A stretch of 64,000 nucleotides of DNA, taken from Takakia lepidozioides. Its lineage: Eukaryota > Streptophyta > Takakiopsida > Takakiales > Takakiaceae. Each line of letters opens with the position of its first letter. Within the stretch, counting starts at the first letter, position 1. The position numbers were made by a program, and so were the translations under genes. Below, piece by piece: positions 11,401-21,869 of the stretch. A model generated the notes under the pieces. That model was given only the letters and a program-made list of their open reading frames with translations, was not told the origin of the DNA and did no database searches. The DNA is taken from positions 22,816,001 through 22,880,000 of the forward strand of contig CM060732.1 in assembly GCA_030704615.1 (NCBI GenBank), read 5' to 3'.

Positions 11401-11841
11401 GGGACGTCTACACCGGAGTTCATGGGCAGGAGGAACGTGCCTTTTTTTGCCAGGGGGGATTTCATGCCTAGTCCAGAAAGGGAGTACATCCTTCCTACTT
11501 ATGCTGCCCGGCTTGCTTCGGTGTCCGTTAGGAGGTGTTCCGAACGTAGTCGTGTACAACAGATTTTAGACGAGGCAAGCCTCAAGAAAATGAAGATGAG
11601 GGAGGAGGCAGCAGCTATTAGAGCCCGTCGGGCTCGTAGATTTGTGTTGGATTCTGCTGAGGAAAGTGGGGGAGAAGACGCAGAAGATTCCCAGGAGGTG
11701 AGGTGGACAGTCCCCCAAGGAGAGGACGGGATTTTTGAGAGGCATAGTGGAACTGATGCATCACAGAGCTCGGAGGATGAGGGGGATGAGGGGGATGAGG
11801 AAGAAGGTGGGGCAAGTTCCTCGGAGGCTGTAGGAGAGTAG
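8498..11841 (+). pseudogene. ParB-associated N6/N4 DNA methyltransferase, copy A (5' exons lost, one stop)
   Basis: Exons inferred by comparison with copy B: about 8498-8700, 9501-10626, 10715-10979, 11064-11262 and about 11383-11841. GT-AG borders are visible at the first three introns; the last acceptor is uncertain. The methyltransferase core has the beta-class order: motif IV-like LDIPD (10366-10380) first, then RSPAFIQTLME and SAM-binding motif I DLTCGTG (ends 10979, split by an intron), then FAFEPD (motif II). Such enzymes transfer methyl to the exocyclic amine of adenine or cytosine. An in-frame TAG at 9862-9864 interrupts the second exon. The ParB-like exons found in copies B and C are absent. 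The last exon encodes a conserved NVPFFAR segment and an acidic tail. A tandem array fills the first intron. Confidence 0.68.
8762..9478. repeat. 95-bp tandem palindromic array inside an intron of copy A
   Basis: Seven consecutive GGCGCC centres lie at 8848, 8943, 9038, 9133, 9228, 9323 and 9418, each exactly 95 bp apart. Each unit has two inverted motifs: AAATTCGGCGCC..TTTTCC, and GGGACTTAGCC..GGCTAAGTCCC. The array occupies most of the intron 8701-9500, between a GTACAT donor and an ATGCAG acceptor. Similar GGCTAAGTCCC motifs recur in element E (about 47240-49180). Confidence 0.9.
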
Positions 11842-11904
11842 TGCCCATTCCGGCTATGACAGTTAGAACACACTTGTATAGACGTGGCTTGCCACAAAAT
11901 TTGC

Positions 11905-11910
11905 AATAAA
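11905..11910 (+). terminator. Polyadenylation signal after copy A
   Basis: AATAAA 64 bases after the stop codon at 11839-11841. The same sequence block (AATAAAATGTTGCATTTC and what follows) occurs at the right end of element E near 49188, so it is part of the element's terminal region. Confidence 0.55.
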
Positions 11911-12006
11911 ATGTTGCATTTCAAGTCCACTGGTGCCACATTCCAACTTCACATGACCCTATTTCCGTGCCTCCTAACCCTATTTCCGTGGACTCACAAT
12001 GGTCTG

Positions 12007-12062
12007 CTCATGCTTTTTTTTTTTCCGCTCATGCTCATGCCGCTCATGAAATAGCAGGCCCC
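12007..12062. repeat. Right terminal region of MULE copy A
   Basis: Repeated GCTCATG words end in GCTCATGAAATAGCAGGCCCC. The reverse complement matches the terminal motif of the family (CTATTTCATGAGC preceded by a G-rich hexamer). The left end of copy A is not in the window, so no target duplication can be checked. Confidence 0.75.
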
Positions 12063-12473
12063 ATGTTCTTCCAGTCTCCGCTCCTCGCTTTATCTTCCTT
12101 TTCGTGGTTCTAACCGTTTCCCTCACTAACCGTCATCCGTGAACTAACATGTTCCATTCGCAGATGTTGTTCCCCACTGTCGTTCCCTGTTCTGCTATTT
12201 GTTCCCTATGGTCGTGACAGCTGTGTCAAGCTGTGACTCGCTGTGCGACTGTGTTGGGCTGTGTCGGGCTGTGTCGAACTGTGACTGGCTGTGACGGCTG
12301 TGTCGACTGTGTCGGCTGTGACGGGCTGTGTTGGCTGTGACGGGCTGTGTAACCCCCCCTCTAAAGTGCGCTGCTGTCACCCCTAAGGCTCCTGTTGGTC
12401 TAAGTCTGTGCAAAAATTAAGGGTACCCCACAGATCCCGTAAAAGTGCCTAGGTCCCAGACAGTCCTCTAACA
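12063..12473 (-). mobile_element. Partial LTR, minus orientation
   Basis: LTR fragment from the edge of MULE A to CTCTAACA at 12473. It includes a CTGTG minisatellite (about 12220-12345) and the conserved block GCTGCTGTCACCCCTAAGGC near 12370. It abuts gag coding sequence of the opposite orientation, so the junction is a rearrangement or a nested insertion. Confidence 0.75.
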
Positions 12474-14025
12474 GGCTTTACAACAGCAGATAGATGTGTA
12501 CAGGCTCAGAGAAGAGCAGACTCTCAGGGGTGCCACAAGCAACTTGGTGGATAACCACCTTATGCAGGTCTGGTTAGCACAAGGGCCGGTGGAGGGCAAA
12601 GCACCACGAAAGCTCACCCAAAGCGAGATGAATGAGCTCAGACTGCAAGTGCAGAACATTGCCACAACTACTATAGACAATGTCTATAGTAGAATAGCGG
12701 AGCTACAAGCGGATGTAGACGGCCTGCAGACTCGGGTAGAGGACCTGACATCAAATATTGACAAGAGAGTCTTTGTACCTGAGGAGCAACTGATGGCTTC
12801 TTATTTACAAGCCAGAACTTTGGCTTTTCAGTCTTCTTCGCAGGGGGTGCAGGAGATGCCAATGGTACAAGAGCCAGTGCCACCAACACCACAACAAGTC
12901 ACTATGCCAGTAGCTGACCCTGTTGTTACTACAACCACACCACAGCCACCACAGCCTGAGGTATGGGGGAATGTTGCTTTTAACCCACCTAAAACTCCTG
13001 CTGCACGGGAGTACAGTCGGGCTATGATTATGCCCTTCAACCAAATTCCAATTGTGTTGGATTTGGCTTGGAAGGAATTTAGTCCTCCGCAGTCGTTGGC
13101 ACATTACTATCAAATCATGCGCATTTGGCTGCCAGTGGCAACTAGGACTAAAGTTCTTCCGAACAATTGACCAATTGAGGATCATCACTTTGCGCAGTAC
13201 TGGCATGAGGCAAGTACCATGTTGAAGGAATTAATTGCCTTCCAAGTTGTATAGGGATTCATTTATACCAAGACCAAGGAGGTAGCAAGTATTGTCATGG
13301 GCTGCGGGTTATACTACGCTGCTTGTTTTCTGGCACGTTATCACATTGAGCAGCAGAAGATGCAATCGCGCTTTCTGAGTTATTCCAGTGGGGATCATTG
13401 GGTCTTACCTTCAGTGCCACCTCATATGTACCTATATGAGGCAAAAGTTATGATGCAAAAGGATTCTCAGATTCGTTCATGGTTTCATGCGGCCTGGAAC
13501 AATTTGTCAACATAGAAATTCGGCCCTGACGATATTTTCTTTAAGGGACATGAGGCATGGAAATACTTGCACAATTCACGAGTCATTGGTACCCCACTCA
13601 CCTGGACAGACAAGGAGCTCAGGGTCTTCACCAATTTTGCCATTCAGCGCTTACAGCAAGTTTTGGAGTTTAAACTTCCAGACATGGTGGGACAACATTG
13701 TATGCCCCAGAGGATTCCACAAAAAGTTCGGCCGTTAAAACACCTGAGAGGCGATGAGGATTCTGATACAACTGTTTCTTCAGCGGACTCTTTTGACATG
13801 GCAGAGGACTATGCAATTCAGATGGCAGAGAAGAAGCGACGGGGGTCTCCTATGCCTGAAAGATTACCTCGATATCAGCCTCCAGAGGGCCTGACATATC
13901 CAGGTAGTGTTCAATCATCTCCGTCAACTAGTGACAGACCTCGGGCTCGCACACAGAGTCCTTCACGAGACTCTCAACGTCAGAAGGGTGCTCGCTCACA
14001 AAGGTTTGCTAATCCCAAACAGTAA
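12474..14025 (+). pseudogene. Gag-like protein of the LTR element, 3' half, three in-frame stops
   Basis: A single frame carries a predicted coiled coil (about 12500-12830), a Pro/Gln/Val-rich linker, and a conserved helical domain (from PFNQIPIVLDLAWKEF, about 13030, to about 13740), then a Ser/Arg/Pro-rich tail ending in NPKQ. It is interrupted in the same frame by stops at 13168-13170 (TGA), 13252-13254 (TAG) and 13513-13515 (TAG). Against the copy at 31903-35748, the first is CGA to TGA and the third CAG to TAG, typical C-to-T decay. No reverse transcriptase or integrase is seen. Function as Gag is inferred from position directly 5' of the polypurine tract and LTR. Confidence 0.65.
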
Positions 14026-14046
14026 ACCGTGAGGACACGGCTTTTT

Positions 14047-14980
14047 GAGAGGGGGAGGGGTAAATGTTAGAAGGTTGCTTGGGACTTAGACACTTTTACG
14101 GGATCTGTGGGGTACCCTTAATTTTTGCACAGACTGAGACCAACAGGAGCCTTAGGGGTGACAGTAGCGCACTTTAGGGGGGGGTTACACAGCCCGTCAC
14201 AGTCCAATACAGCCGACACAGCCAGACACAGCCGTCACAGCCAATCACAGCCCGACACAGCCGCCACAGCTTTGCACAGCCCTACACAGCCCGACACAGC
14301 CAGTCATAGTCCGCCACAACCTTACACAACCAGTCACAGCTTCGCACAGCTGGGGAACAGTTGTCAATGGCAGGGAACGATTGTGAGGGAATGATATCTG
14401 CAAAATGAACGTGTACCACAGGGATGACGGTTAGTTAGGAAAGCGGTTAGAACAGCTTGTAGGGGGATAAAGTCAAGAACGGGGACTGCTGGGGGATCAC
14501 TTCTGGAAGGACTTCGGGGGGGGGATCACGACTTGGAAATGAAGCGGAGAGCGCATCTCTGAGCAGAAAGAGGGAGAGCACGGAGTAGGAGGAAAACGAT
14601 TTGTTGATACTAACAAGAAGTAGAGTTGTAATGTAGAGCAGAATAGAGACACCATGGCTTCAGCCTGATACTTGATAGATATTAATCTGATACATACATC
14701 ATACTCACACTATGTAGAGAGACCTGAGTGAAGCTGTGGAATGAATGGATGAAACTTGATAGATTTCTGAAGCAAACTGATACTTAATTGCAGATAGTAA
14801 GGTAACTCGCTAACATGAATGCGGGAAGGAGTACAAATAGGAAACACCCCCATGATACACTAGCTGTAGGTCATGACTGATTGTTCTGAGCGGGCTCAGT
14901 GCTTAGAGATTTCCAACTATTCTATCTTGGAGTTCCCACCTCGGATAGCGAAGGGATGGGTGAGTAAAAGCCGCGCGACA
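14047..14980 (+). mobile_element. Polypurine tract and 3' LTR, plus orientation
   Basis: A purine run (GAGAGGGGGAGGGGTAAA, about 14047-14064) primes plus-strand synthesis; the LTR follows at 14065-14980, starting TGTTAGAAG and ending GCGCGACA (916 bp). It contains a CACAG-rich minisatellite (about 14190-14350), the complement of the CTGTG repeats in minus copies. Note the motif CTCCTACTCCG on its complement near 14595-14610: it is the exact target used by MULE B in another copy of this LTR. Confidence 0.85.
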
Positions 14981-15419
14981 GATCCCCACTGGAATAACTC
15001 AGAAATCGCGATTGCATTTTCTGCTGCTCAATGTGATAACGTGCCAGAAAACAAGCAGCATAGTATAACCCGCAGCCCATGACAATATTTGCTACCTCCT
15101 TGGTCTTGGTATAAATGTACCCATGTACAACTTGGAAGGCAATTAATTCCTTCAACATGGTGCTTGCTTCATGCCAGTACCTCGCAAAGTGATGATCCTC
15201 AATGGGTCGATTGTTCGGAAGAACCTTAGTCCTAGTTGCCACTGGCAACCAAATGCGCATGATCTGGTAGTAATGTGCCAACGACTGTGGAGGACTAAAT
15301 TCCTTCCAAGCCAAATCCAACACAATTGGAATTTGGTTGAAGGGCATAATCATAGCCCGACTGTATTCCCGTGCAGAAGGAGTTTTAGGTGGGTTAAAAG
15401 CAGCATCCCCCCATACCTC
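14981..15419 (-). pseudogene. Inverted fragment of the LTR-element gag-like gene
   Basis: Minus-strand coding matches the helical domain of the gag-like protein (PFNQIPIVLDLAWKEF, NNRPIEDHHFA, MGCGLYYAACFLARYHIEQQ). It starts exactly where the LTR at 14065-14980 ends and stops at another LTR fragment at 15420. It is inverted relative to 12474-14025, so it comes from a different element copy. Confidence 0.8.
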
Positions 15420-15745
15420 AGGCTGTGTCGGACTGTGACGGGCTATGTTGGCTGTGCGAAGCTGTGTCGGACTGTGTTGGCTTTGACGGGCTGTGATGGC
15501 TGTGTCGGGCTGTGTCGGACTGTGACGGGCTGTGTTGGCCGTTCGAAGCTGTGACGGCTGTGTTGGCTGTGACGGGCTGTGTTGGACTGTGACGAGCTGT
15601 GATGGACTGTGTCGGGCTGTGTATCTCCCCCCCTAAAGCCTGTTGTTGTCACCCCTAAGGCTCTTGTTGGTCTCAGTCTGTGTAAAAATTAATGATACCC
15701 CACAGATCCCGTAAAAGCGTCTAAGTCCCAAGCAACCCTCTAACA
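15420..15745 (-). mobile_element. Truncated 3' LTR, minus orientation
   Basis: Starts within the CTGTG minisatellite and ends CTCTAACA at 15745, followed by a pyrimidine run (a polypurine tract on the minus strand) and gag C-terminal coding. Roughly two thirds of the LTR is missing on the left side. Confidence 0.78.
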
Positions 15746-15783
15746 TTTACCCCTCCTCCTCTCAAAAAGCCGTGTCCTCACGG

Positions 15784-16295
15784 TTTAGTGTTTGGGATTA
15801 GCAAACCGTTGTGAGCGAACCCCCTTCTAACGGTGAGAGTCTTGTGAAGTACTCTGTGTGCGATCCCGAGGTCTGTCACTGGTTGACGGAGATGATTGAG
15901 CACTACCTGGAAAAGTTAGTCCCTCCTTTGGCTGATATCGAGGTAATCTCTCAGGCATAGGAGACCCCCGTCGCTTCTTCTCTGCCATCTGAATTGCATA
16001 GTCCTCTGCCATGTCAAAAGAGTTCGCTGAAGAATCAGTAGTATCAGAATCCTCATCGCCTCTCAGCTGTTTTAACGGCCGAACTTTTTGTGGAATCCTC
16101 TGGGGCATACAATGTGGTCCTACCATGTCTGGAAGTTTAAACTGTAAAACTTGTTGTAAGCGCTGAATTGAAAAATTGGTGAAGACCCTGAACTCCTTGT
16201 CTGTCCAGGTGAGTGATGTACCAATGACTTGTGAATTGTGCAAGTTTTTCCATGCCTCATGGCCCTTAAAGAAAATATCGTCAGGCCCAAATTTC
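15784..16295 (-). pseudogene. Gag-like C-terminal fragment, cut by MULE D
   Basis: Minus-strand frame covering the end of the helical domain (WTDKEFRVFTNF, LPDMVGPHCMPQRIPQKVR) and the Ser/Arg/Pro-rich tail, with a stop at 15784-15786. It is cut at 16295 where the MULE terminus begins, near the point corresponding to the codons for NLSTQKFG in the homologous copy. Confidence 0.78.
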
Positions 16296-17146
16296 GAGGT
16301 TTACTATTTCATGAGCAGAAACCATGAGCCATGAGCCATGAGCCGCATGAGCCGCATGAGCGGTGAGCCGAAGTCTAAGATACGCGGATTTCATGAGCGG
16401 ACTCCTCCAAATTTGGAAATGCGGCAGATTAAACAAGTATTAAAATAATAGTTTTTTATTTGACCTTGCCGTTTTTGGACGTTCCAGATCATGTAATGCG
16501 GCGAAGATATGTCGTCAGTAACAAGTCCGCTCATGGTTTTTTAGATCCGCTCATGGAAATAAGTGACCGTGCAACGGGAAATCCAGTATACCACTGCAAA
16601 AGGACGTCGCATACTGGCCTGTATAGAGTATTCCGCGGTTTTACATGCCTTAACATTGGAATGAAGCTGACCCTTTTGCCGCGATTGAACCAATGGAGTC
16701 TGCACCAATACAGTCTGCAGTACTTCACAATTCTGTCTTCTTCGGGTATTCGGTGGGAAAGGTTTGCAACTGAACTGGGAAATAAGGTGCCGCATTAGGG
16801 TTCGCACGTGCGAAATTTCGGAGCGGTTTGGTGTTGGCGAAGGCCGCCTCTACCAGTACCTACGACGATACTTGGAAATGCGGCGCCGCATTTCCTTGTC
16901 GGAGGTCGAATGAGGAAAGCAAGTTTTCGGAAAGCAGAAAAACATGAACCCTCCAACATACAAAAATACATGCACGTGGAAACAAGTGAACGATATAGTA
17001 ATATCTTAGTTCGAGCAAAACAGGTTACTGGTAGGCAAGACATATGTCGGACCTTTGTGTGGCCAGAGTCTGAGGTACTGGCAGCAGTACAGTTCTACTA
17101 TCCGAAAAGGATGGGCGTACCATTGTATGTGGACCGCAAGCCAAGC

Positions 17147-18577
17147 TCACTGGTCCCCTGGATCCATATTCAGAAGAGTGTGAACCTCCTGGGGGCTCAA
17201 CCCTGGTGCATGTATGAAGTGATGAGTTGTGGAATTACAACGGAGTCTCTTTAGGTACACGTAGTACAAATGCTTGCAAGGGCAGTATGATGCCCCCTTG
17301 TTCGCCATGATCTGGAAGTCGGTGCAATTGCAGGTGGGTAATTCTGAAATGGTGATGGTGTACACCTCATTGCGAACAGCTGAGCCCGCCGTGGCCATCT
17401 GATACACACGCCCGAATCCTGGTGGGGGCACTTCTGTCGAGCTCTGGATTGTACAGTTCATCCGAAGTGCATTCCCCATCCTTGTCTCGTTCACTTTTGA
17501 GGGAGGTCGCCGCCTCTTCGGTTTCCCCCAACGGTGTGTAAGATGCTTAGAGCTGTCGTGTCCCATTGTTCTTGCTCTCACAGGGGTCGGTGGTGGAGGC
17601 TGTGGAAGCGGAAATGGTTGTCTGGGGACGTCAGTGCGCTGCACCATCCGAAATCCTGCGGCGGTAAGGGCGTCGGTCTCAACCTGACTCAGATCGCAGC
17701 CTGGTTCCACCGGCCACACCGGGGGAGCCTCTGGCATTGTTTGTATGCCGTACTTGGGCTTTCCATACACGCAAGTCACAATGTCGTGCCTGCAGAACCA
17801 GAACTGGGTGGTTGTCGCCTCCGCAAACTTTGCATGGACAAATCTTCCTGTAAAAGTAGGAGCAGGGACAGCCCCATCTGGATTCCTCCTTATCATCTCT
17901 AAACAACGTTGCCGTGTATCCACACGAATTGCGGAACACCTTCCTCGAAACGACGGCTTTGTGCGAGCAATTCTCCACTGTGATGCAGACACAGTCGTCT
18001 CCACAATGGCTTGGCCATACTGCATAACAGCGGGCGGAATGTGGGGCAAGGGAGCGGTGGGAATTTGTTGCACGAAATCCCCGGTTGAAGGCGACGGCGA
18101 TCTGGAATTTCTTGGGCTTCCACTGCTGGAAGACACATTGTGCGGCAACATGACGGGACCTCGAGGTGCTGTCCGAATGTTCCTGTCGGATCTCCAGGAA
18201 TCCTCTTCGCACCTGGGTTCCTCTTCAATCCTCCGCCTGACAGGGCGAGTCCGGACGTCCCCTTCTAGATGTTCACCTCTGCGGTGCAGAGGCGTCCCTT
18301 TGATCTTCTCTCGCAATGCTGTCGCCCATTTCACTGGATTCTTGGACCTCGAAGCTGTTCGTACCAACAATTCCTCCCTGTCCGGCCCAAAGCCCCATTG
18401 TTTGCCGCTCAGGAACTTGTAGTACGTGGCTTGCTGCATGATTGCTCTGTCGATGTCCTCCGTTGTGGCCGTGACTACGTCCACCAGATGTGCGGCAGAA
18501 GACGCTCGCCAGGAGGAGTGGACCGATTCTGCCATATTCGTGTTCGGCATGTCCGTGTCGGAATCCAAGCACCGCTC
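17147..18577 (-). CDS. Last exon of MULE transposase with SWIM finger (best-preserved copy)
   Basis: Open from the splice acceptor at 18578 to the TGA at 17147-17149, with no internal stop (about 476 codons). It begins with the TNMAESVHSSW motif typical of the region after the catalytic core of Mutator-like transposases. A long Ser/Pro/Arg-rich segment follows. The C-terminal SWIM zinc finger is CNC..CKH (CxCxnCxH) in the stretch starting TITISELP. The protein would act in the nucleus on element ends. Only a partial catalytic exon (18661-18886) remains upstream, so this is an intact exon of a dead gene. Confidence 0.78.
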   Translation of the reverse strand, partial: ERCLDSDTDMPNTNMAESVHSSWRASSAAHLVDVVTATTEDIDRAIMQQATYYKFLSGKQWGFGPDREELLVRTASRSKNPVKWATALREKIKGTPLHRRGEHLEGDVRTRPVRRRIEEEPRCEEDSWRSDRNIRTAPRGPVMLPHNVSSSSGSPRNSRSPSPSTGDFVQQIPTAPLPHIPPAVMQYGQAIVETTVSASQWRIARTKPSFRGRCSAIRVDTRQRCLEMIRRNPDGAVPAPTFTGRFVHAKFAEATTTQFWFCRHDIVTCVYGKPKYGIQTMPEAPPVWPVEPGCDLSQVETDALTAAGFRMVQRTDVPRQPFPLPQPPPPTPVRARTMGHDSSKHLTHRWGKPKRRRPPSKVNETRMGNALRMNCTIQSSTEVPPPGFGRVYQMATAGSAVRNEVYTITISELPTCNCTDFQIMANKGASYCPCKHLYYVYLKRLRCNSTTHHFIHAPGLSPQEVHTLLNMDPGDQ

Positions 18578-18660
18578 CTAGAAGGACACAAACAATGGTG
18601 AGGGACCAATCGAAATGTCCGTAACAGAAAGACAAATGAACGAAATTGACAGCAGCCTAC

Positions 18661-18886
18661 CTCCCGCATGTACTGTCCGAACTGTCGATACCGAAAATGC
18701 CACCACCCCAACCAGCTGTGCAATGCTCCCAGATTGGTTGTCTCCACTGCACCTGACGTGTTCCACCAAGCCTCGATGATAGCAAACTTAACCTCCGCGT
18801 CATCAAATGTGGGTGCATCCTTCCACGCCGTACAAAGGACACGGTGTTCAGCCTGGAATGAGCTAGCAACAAATTTGGTAGTGTAG
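18661..18886 (-). pseudogene. Partial catalytic exon of MULE transposase, copy D
   Basis: The 3' part of the exon encoding the catalytic core (ends GHFRYRQ..YMRE at the GTAGGC donor in homologous copies). It is broken at 18886, so the DDE core is absent. The intron to the last exon is 18578-18660. Confidence 0.7.
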
Positions 18887-19892
18887 AGTCTGAACTCTCC
18901 GTTGGCTCTGCCACATCCTCTCCTCCTTCTTCACCTTCCGCTTCAGAAACTGGAGTTCCTGCTTTTGGTGTTCCATGCCAACTCTTATCAAAGATTTTTG
19001 TCAAATCTTTTATCCAAGGATGTACCTCAGATCTTTCACCTCGTGATTGATCTTCTTCCCGTACCAATTCCCTTAATCTTTCTTGCAAAGAAAAAGAAGG
19101 AGTGGCATCCAACTCTAGTTCTTCCGGTATGGGTGATGTACTCCCTGATCTTAATTGTGTGAGAGGTCCAGATGATTCCCCTATGTCTATTCCTCTCTCC
19201 CAAAGATATAGATAATTAGCGTTCAGATAGATTTCTCTTTTTGCTGAATATCTCTGGAGTCTAGCTTCTCTTTCATCACTCATGTCCCATGTCTTTCATT
19301 TCTTTTAATGTGGCAATAACCAAAACTCTCTTCTGTAATATCTCTCGTATATGCCTGGGTTTCTTTCAAGCTTCAATGCACCCTTGGCTATACTAGAAGT
19401 CTCCGTTACCATATAACCATATGGCAAACAAGTCTGGAAAGTTGTTCTTGGTGTGAGTTTGATCCACAAAATATCCTTTGGAATCCAATTCTTTACCAGT
19501 ACAAGCTCTTCATGCATATGAGTATAAACATTCACCTTCCTTTCCTCCTAGCCTTCAAACTCTACTCGCTTAATGGATAGCAATGCTATCACATAAACCA
19601 GTGTTGGTAACCAACGTGCTCTTCCTCTACAGGCCACCTGATAAATCTTTATCACTCCTTTCTCCAGACCCCATTCAGGGTCAGCATCATGCACTCTTTT
19701 AAGAATGTTTTCTTCACAACCGTTTGGCAATTCCAATAACCTCTGAAAGAATCGTTTGGACAATCTTTCCTTCTCAGTTTCACAGGGAATTTGATTCACA
19801 TCAAATTCTTTAATTCTCCAACCACTATGATCCCACCAGATGCCTGTCACATCTGGTTGTTCATGACCCAGTTCCCCAGTATGGTCGCCAAA
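18887..19892 (-). pseudogene. 5' internal region of an LTR retrotransposon, including a possible primer-binding site
   Basis: Minus-strand sequence directly after the LTR end reads TTTGGCGACCATACTGGGG. The TGG and following bases could pair with a tRNA 3' end and serve as primer-binding site. Downstream, one frame (with stops at about 19548 and 19305) encodes segments such as TGIWWDHSGWRIKEFDV and then, from an ATG at 19281-19283, MSDEREARLQRYSAKREI up to the junction at 18887. I do not recognise the protein. It differs from the coiled-coil protein of the 5.4-kb element, so the same LTR type may serve two internal regions. Confidence 0.5.
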
Positions 19893-20300
19893 TGTCGAGC
19901 GACTTTTACTCACCCATCCCTTCGCTATCCGAGGGGGGAACTCCAAGATAGAAGAGTTGGAAATCTCTAAGCACTTAGCCCGCTCAGAACAATCAGTCAT
20001 GACCTACAACTAGTGTATCATGGGGGTGTTTCCTATTTGTACTCCTTCCCGCATTCATGTTAGTAAGTTACCTTACTATCTGCGATTAAGTATCAGTTTG
20101 CTTCATAAATCTATCAAGTTCCATCCTTTCATTCCACAGCTTCTCTCAGGTCTCTCTACACAGTGTGAGTATGAAGTATGTATCAGATTAATACCTATCA
20201 AGTATCAGGCTGAAGCCATGGTGTCTCTAATCTACTCTACATTACAATTCTACAGCTTGCATTCATCAAGTAACAACAGATCGTCACTTCTCCTACTCCG
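19893..20300 (-). mobile_element. LTR, first part (split by MULE B)
   Basis: LTR starting TGTCGAGCG at 19893 that continues after MULE B at 40602-41270. The last eight bases here, CTACTCCG (20293-20300), are repeated directly at 40602-40609, the target-site duplication of MULE B. In the intact LTR at 14065-14980 the site occurs once (complement of CGGAGTAGGAG). Confidence 0.9.
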
Positions 20301-20380
20301 GGGGGCTGCTATTTCATGAGCCATGAGCCATGAGCGGCATGAGCCATGAGCAGAGTCGTAAGTGTGAAAAAAAACATGAG

Positions 20381-20761
20381 CAGGCTATTTTCCGGAAATA
20401 TGTGTCCGCGGGAATAGGGTTAAGGGTGCCACGGTCATAGGAGGAGAAGGACCTCCCGATGAAGGAGGTTCGGCAATGTTTTTTAGAATTATATATTGAA
20501 TGGCAATGTTTCGCGAATGGTAGGGTGGTACTGCTCTGTACAATGGGGGCCCATTTCAGCCTAACAGCCACTTGCAAAATCCTCCCACACTCCCAATCCC
20601 AAACGAAATGAGCAATGACGCATTCTGGGAACGATGGACACAGAATAGAATAAAAAGAGGGCACAATGAGGTTTTTATTGATCCACATGAATTGAATTTG
20701 AAGCACGTCTACTGTGCTGATTGTGCAAAGAAATCGTTAGCCCTGTGCCACTGAATACAAG
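20381..20761. other. Terminal non-coding region of MULE B
   Basis: AT-rich sequence between the left terminus and the first gene. A 60-codon open frame at 20572-20754 has no recognisable features. I see no further repeat. Confidence 0.4.
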
Positions 20762-21643
20762 TCACGTTGTCAATGGGACTTCGACTGCTCTCAGAACTAG
20801 CTCATGAGTCTTCGGGCTTCTCCAGGTAAAGTTGATTGCAGCCGTTGTACCGCCCCTGTTGATGTTCACCACAATGTCCTGCCCTTCAATCATACCACCA
20901 TCGTACATGGAAAGCTTCACATTTTTGTCCTCCACACCAATGCAAATGTCCCCATACAATGGAGAAGATGATCGCACTCCTTCAGGAGTATAAGTCTCTC
21001 CGATGGAGTCCACCCACGTCCACTGGCAGCAGTTCCACTGCAACAGCATAGTAGTGCGCATTCTTCTGCATGGGTGCCCGTCGTAGCTGGGAAAATCGGA
21101 ATCAAGGATGCGCAGGAGCCACAGACTCCTCAGACCAAGATCGTCACCCCGCTCGAAGGCGTACTGGCCTGGGAGATACTCAAAAGCGGACAATGTTTCC
21201 ACATTTGAACCAGTATCTTCTATGTAATCTGTGTACCAGATAACGATGTCTCCCGATGTGGCCGAATACATTGCATAATCGATGCCTCCATAAGGGCAGT
21301 CGTCCCGGTTCCGGAAGCACGACATCCTTGCAAAGGAGGACCTGAGGACGTCTTTGATGCCGATGACAATGACCTTGCGGACAGCAACGAAGCCCTTAGA
21401 TTTTGGAAATGATGCGAAGCGGAAGAGCAGTCCGGGCTCAAATAATGGAGCATCTGGGTCCCACGCACCCACCGACGGAGGTGTAACGTGTTCATGACGC
21501 CCATACCTCTTTCTCATCCACGGGGTATAGGTTGAGATATGCCACCGAAGTCCATCCCCGGATGGAAATTCGGCGCCGCATTTACATCGAAGGGGGGATG
21601 GACTTTGTCGTGTCGAGTGGCTATCGGCCCACCTGGCAGTCAT
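20762..21643 (-). CDS. Unknown protein 1 of MULE B
   Basis: Open for 293 codons from an ATG at 21641-21643 to a stop at 20762. The first part crosses a family palindrome (about 21563-21590), so the true start may be a later Met. I do not recognise the family. It is paralogous to the protein at 21870-22448: both share CPY.G.DYAM, SGDI..W, FERG, WNCCQWT, YGDI, LSMYDGG.I.G.DIVV and a C-terminal ELVLR..EVP. No membrane segment or catalytic motif is obvious. It is divergent from its paralogue and sits inside the mobile element, so it is probably an accessory protein of the element. Confidence 0.55.
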   Translation of the reverse strand: MTARWADSHSTRQSPSPLRCKCGAEFPSGDGLRWHISTYTPWMRKRYGRHEHVTPPSVGAWDPDAPLFEPGLLFRFASFPKSKGFVAVRKVIVIGIKDVLRSSFARMSCFRNRDDCPYGGIDYAMYSATSGDIVIWYTDYIEDTGSNVETLSAFEYLPGQYAFERGDDLGLRSLWLLRILDSDFPSYDGHPCRRMRTTMLLQWNCCQWTWVDSIGETYTPEGVRSSSPLYGDICIGVEDKNVKLSMYDGGMIEGQDIVVNINRGGTTAAINFTWRSPKTHELVLRAVEVPLTT

Positions 21644-21869
21644 TGCCCATAGTTTGCATGGCAGGGTAGGAAACTGAAACGGCTACATTCATGGAGCAGC
21701 CAATCTTCATCCGTCCAGGATCCTGTAGGGGGGAAATTTAAATGTGCCCTGGAGTGTTTGTGAGGAATTGCAGCGTTAGCTTGAACTTTTTCCAGCCACC
21801 GCGCTGCTCCTCCTCCATCCAGAAGCTGCTGTCATTGAGCGTACTCCAGTACTCCGGTACTTTTCAAGG

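Larger units (their letters stand above)
16296..18886 (-). mobile_element. MULE copy D, truncated
   Basis: Begins with the family terminus (GAGGTTTACTATTTCATGAG) and a run of CATGAGC words (about 16310-16400). It is nearly identical to 51874-54440 of copy C. It ends abruptly at 18886 inside the transposase catalytic exon, where it abuts retrotransposon sequence. No second terminus is present. A family palindrome (AAATGCGGCGCCGCATTT) lies at about 16876. Confidence 0.85.

Noticed and set aside
17745-18422. Plus-strand open frame opposite the transposase last exon, repeated at 38499-39194 and 53317-54438
   Set aside because: A shadow of the minus-strand (or plus-strand) transposase exon; it recurs only because the element recurs.
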